This document shows, in pieces, positions 63,891 through 64,000 of a stretch of 64,000 nucleotides of DNA; position 1 is the stretch's first letter; every line of letters begins with the position of its first letter. The notes beneath the pieces are model-generated. The model was not told the DNA's origin. It worked only from the letters and a program-made list of their open reading frames with translations, and did no database searches. The translations under genes and the position numbers were made by a program. The stretch covers positions 1 through 64,000 of the forward strand of contig NZ_JAMJWE010000002.1 in the NCBI RefSeq assembly GCF_023554105.1, read 5' to 3'. The stretch is from Brucella sp. 21LCYQ03 (GTDB lineage Bacteria > Pseudomonadota > Alphaproteobacteria > Rhizobiales > Rhizobiaceae).

Positions 63891-64000
63891 TATGATCTCA
63901 CGATCTCGCGGGTGAATTCGGAAACAGAGCGCGAGCGCACGGCATCCCAATCCCACGAAATGCCAATGCCCGGCTCGGAAGGCGCAATGGCGTGACCATC
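63890..64000 (-). CDS. C-terminal end of an enolase-superfamily protein (partial)
   Basis: The last 36 codons of a gene cut by the window edge: GHAIAPSEPGIGISWDWDAV then a helical end REIVRS. The APxEPGxGxxWDWDA pattern is the C-terminus of mandelate racemase/muconate-lactonising-type enzymes. It would be the upstream member of the same sugar-acid operon. Confidence 0.7.
   Translation of the reverse strand, partial: DGHAIAPSEPGIGISWDWDAVRSRSVSEFTREIVRS

Noticed and set aside
1-64000. CRISPR array
   Set aside because: No regularly spaced direct repeats and no cas gene seen; the 12-bp island-end motifs are only paired.

Overview
The window reads as an alphaproteobacterial chromosome segment of the Brucella/Ochrobactrum group (order Hyphomicrobiales). 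This rests on recognition of gene families and gene order: murA - DUF2948 - hisD - UPF0262 - phosphatase-like - infA - maf - yacG - tRNA-Phe, ubiE-ubiB-coaBC, ABC exporter-dapB-gpmA-tRNA-Leu, and an L-fuconate-type sugar acid cluster. Intergenic palindromes of the type scattered through this group also occur. No search could be run, so the genus is an inference.

Layout. 1-13380 is ordinary core genome: lepA, an NDUFA9-like protein, uppP, a GST, queG, an epimerase, mepA, mgsA, glk, an MsbA-like ABC exporter, dapB and gpmA. At 13382 a tRNA-Leu(CAG) is the integration site of an 18.9 kb genomic island (13450-32316). The island is bounded by an ~89 bp imperfect direct repeat and starts with a P4-type integrase. 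Behind the integrase come an integrase-companion protein, an AlpA/HTH/recombinase module and an unknown acidic protein. After these the island is almost entirely anti-phage or DNA-processing genes: an Mrr-type nuclease; a tight three-gene operon of MmeI-like methyltransferase, DEAH helicase and T5orf172/GIY-YIG nuclease; a Gabija-like OLD nuclease plus UvrD helicase pair; and, facing the other way, a three-gene operon of HNH protein, small restriction-fold-like protein and minimal nucleotidyltransferase. No relaxase, conjugation or phage structural genes are seen, so it looks like a non-self-transmissible defence island.

32317-56241 is core genome again: lysoplasmalogenase-like, coniferyl-type aldehyde dehydrogenase, EEP phosphodiesterase, cardiolipin synthase, HdeD-like, prfC, an ECF41-type sigma factor with its AhpD-like partner, coaBC with an N-terminal ribbon-helix-helix extension, ubiB, ubiE, upp, slyX, GNAT, msrA, tRNA-Ser(GGA), FUSC protein, tRNA-Thr(GGT), murA, hisD, infA, maf, yacG and tRNA-Phe(GAA). 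Just behind tRNA-Phe (56314-56906) lies the scar of an older insertion: an integrase 3' fragment fused by deletion to a truncated terminase-small-subunit-like gene, abutting a GAF-GGDEF gene that has lost its 5' end.

57738-64000 holds a DMT-type transporter, a DUF992 secreted protein and a minus-strand sugar-acid catabolic operon. Several of its genes overlap by 1-8 nt: an enolase-superfamily gene cut by the window end, mutarotase, Gfo/Idh/MocA, MaoC, SDR, FAH-family hydrolase and L-fuconate dehydratase. Together they would convert an L-fucose/L-rhamnose-type acid through dehydration, oxidation and C-C or C-O cleavage.

The most promising material for new biology is the island's two multi-gene modules that do not match a textbook system exactly: MTase/helicase/GIY-YIG at 19413-25397 and HNH/unknown/NTase at 30338-31756.
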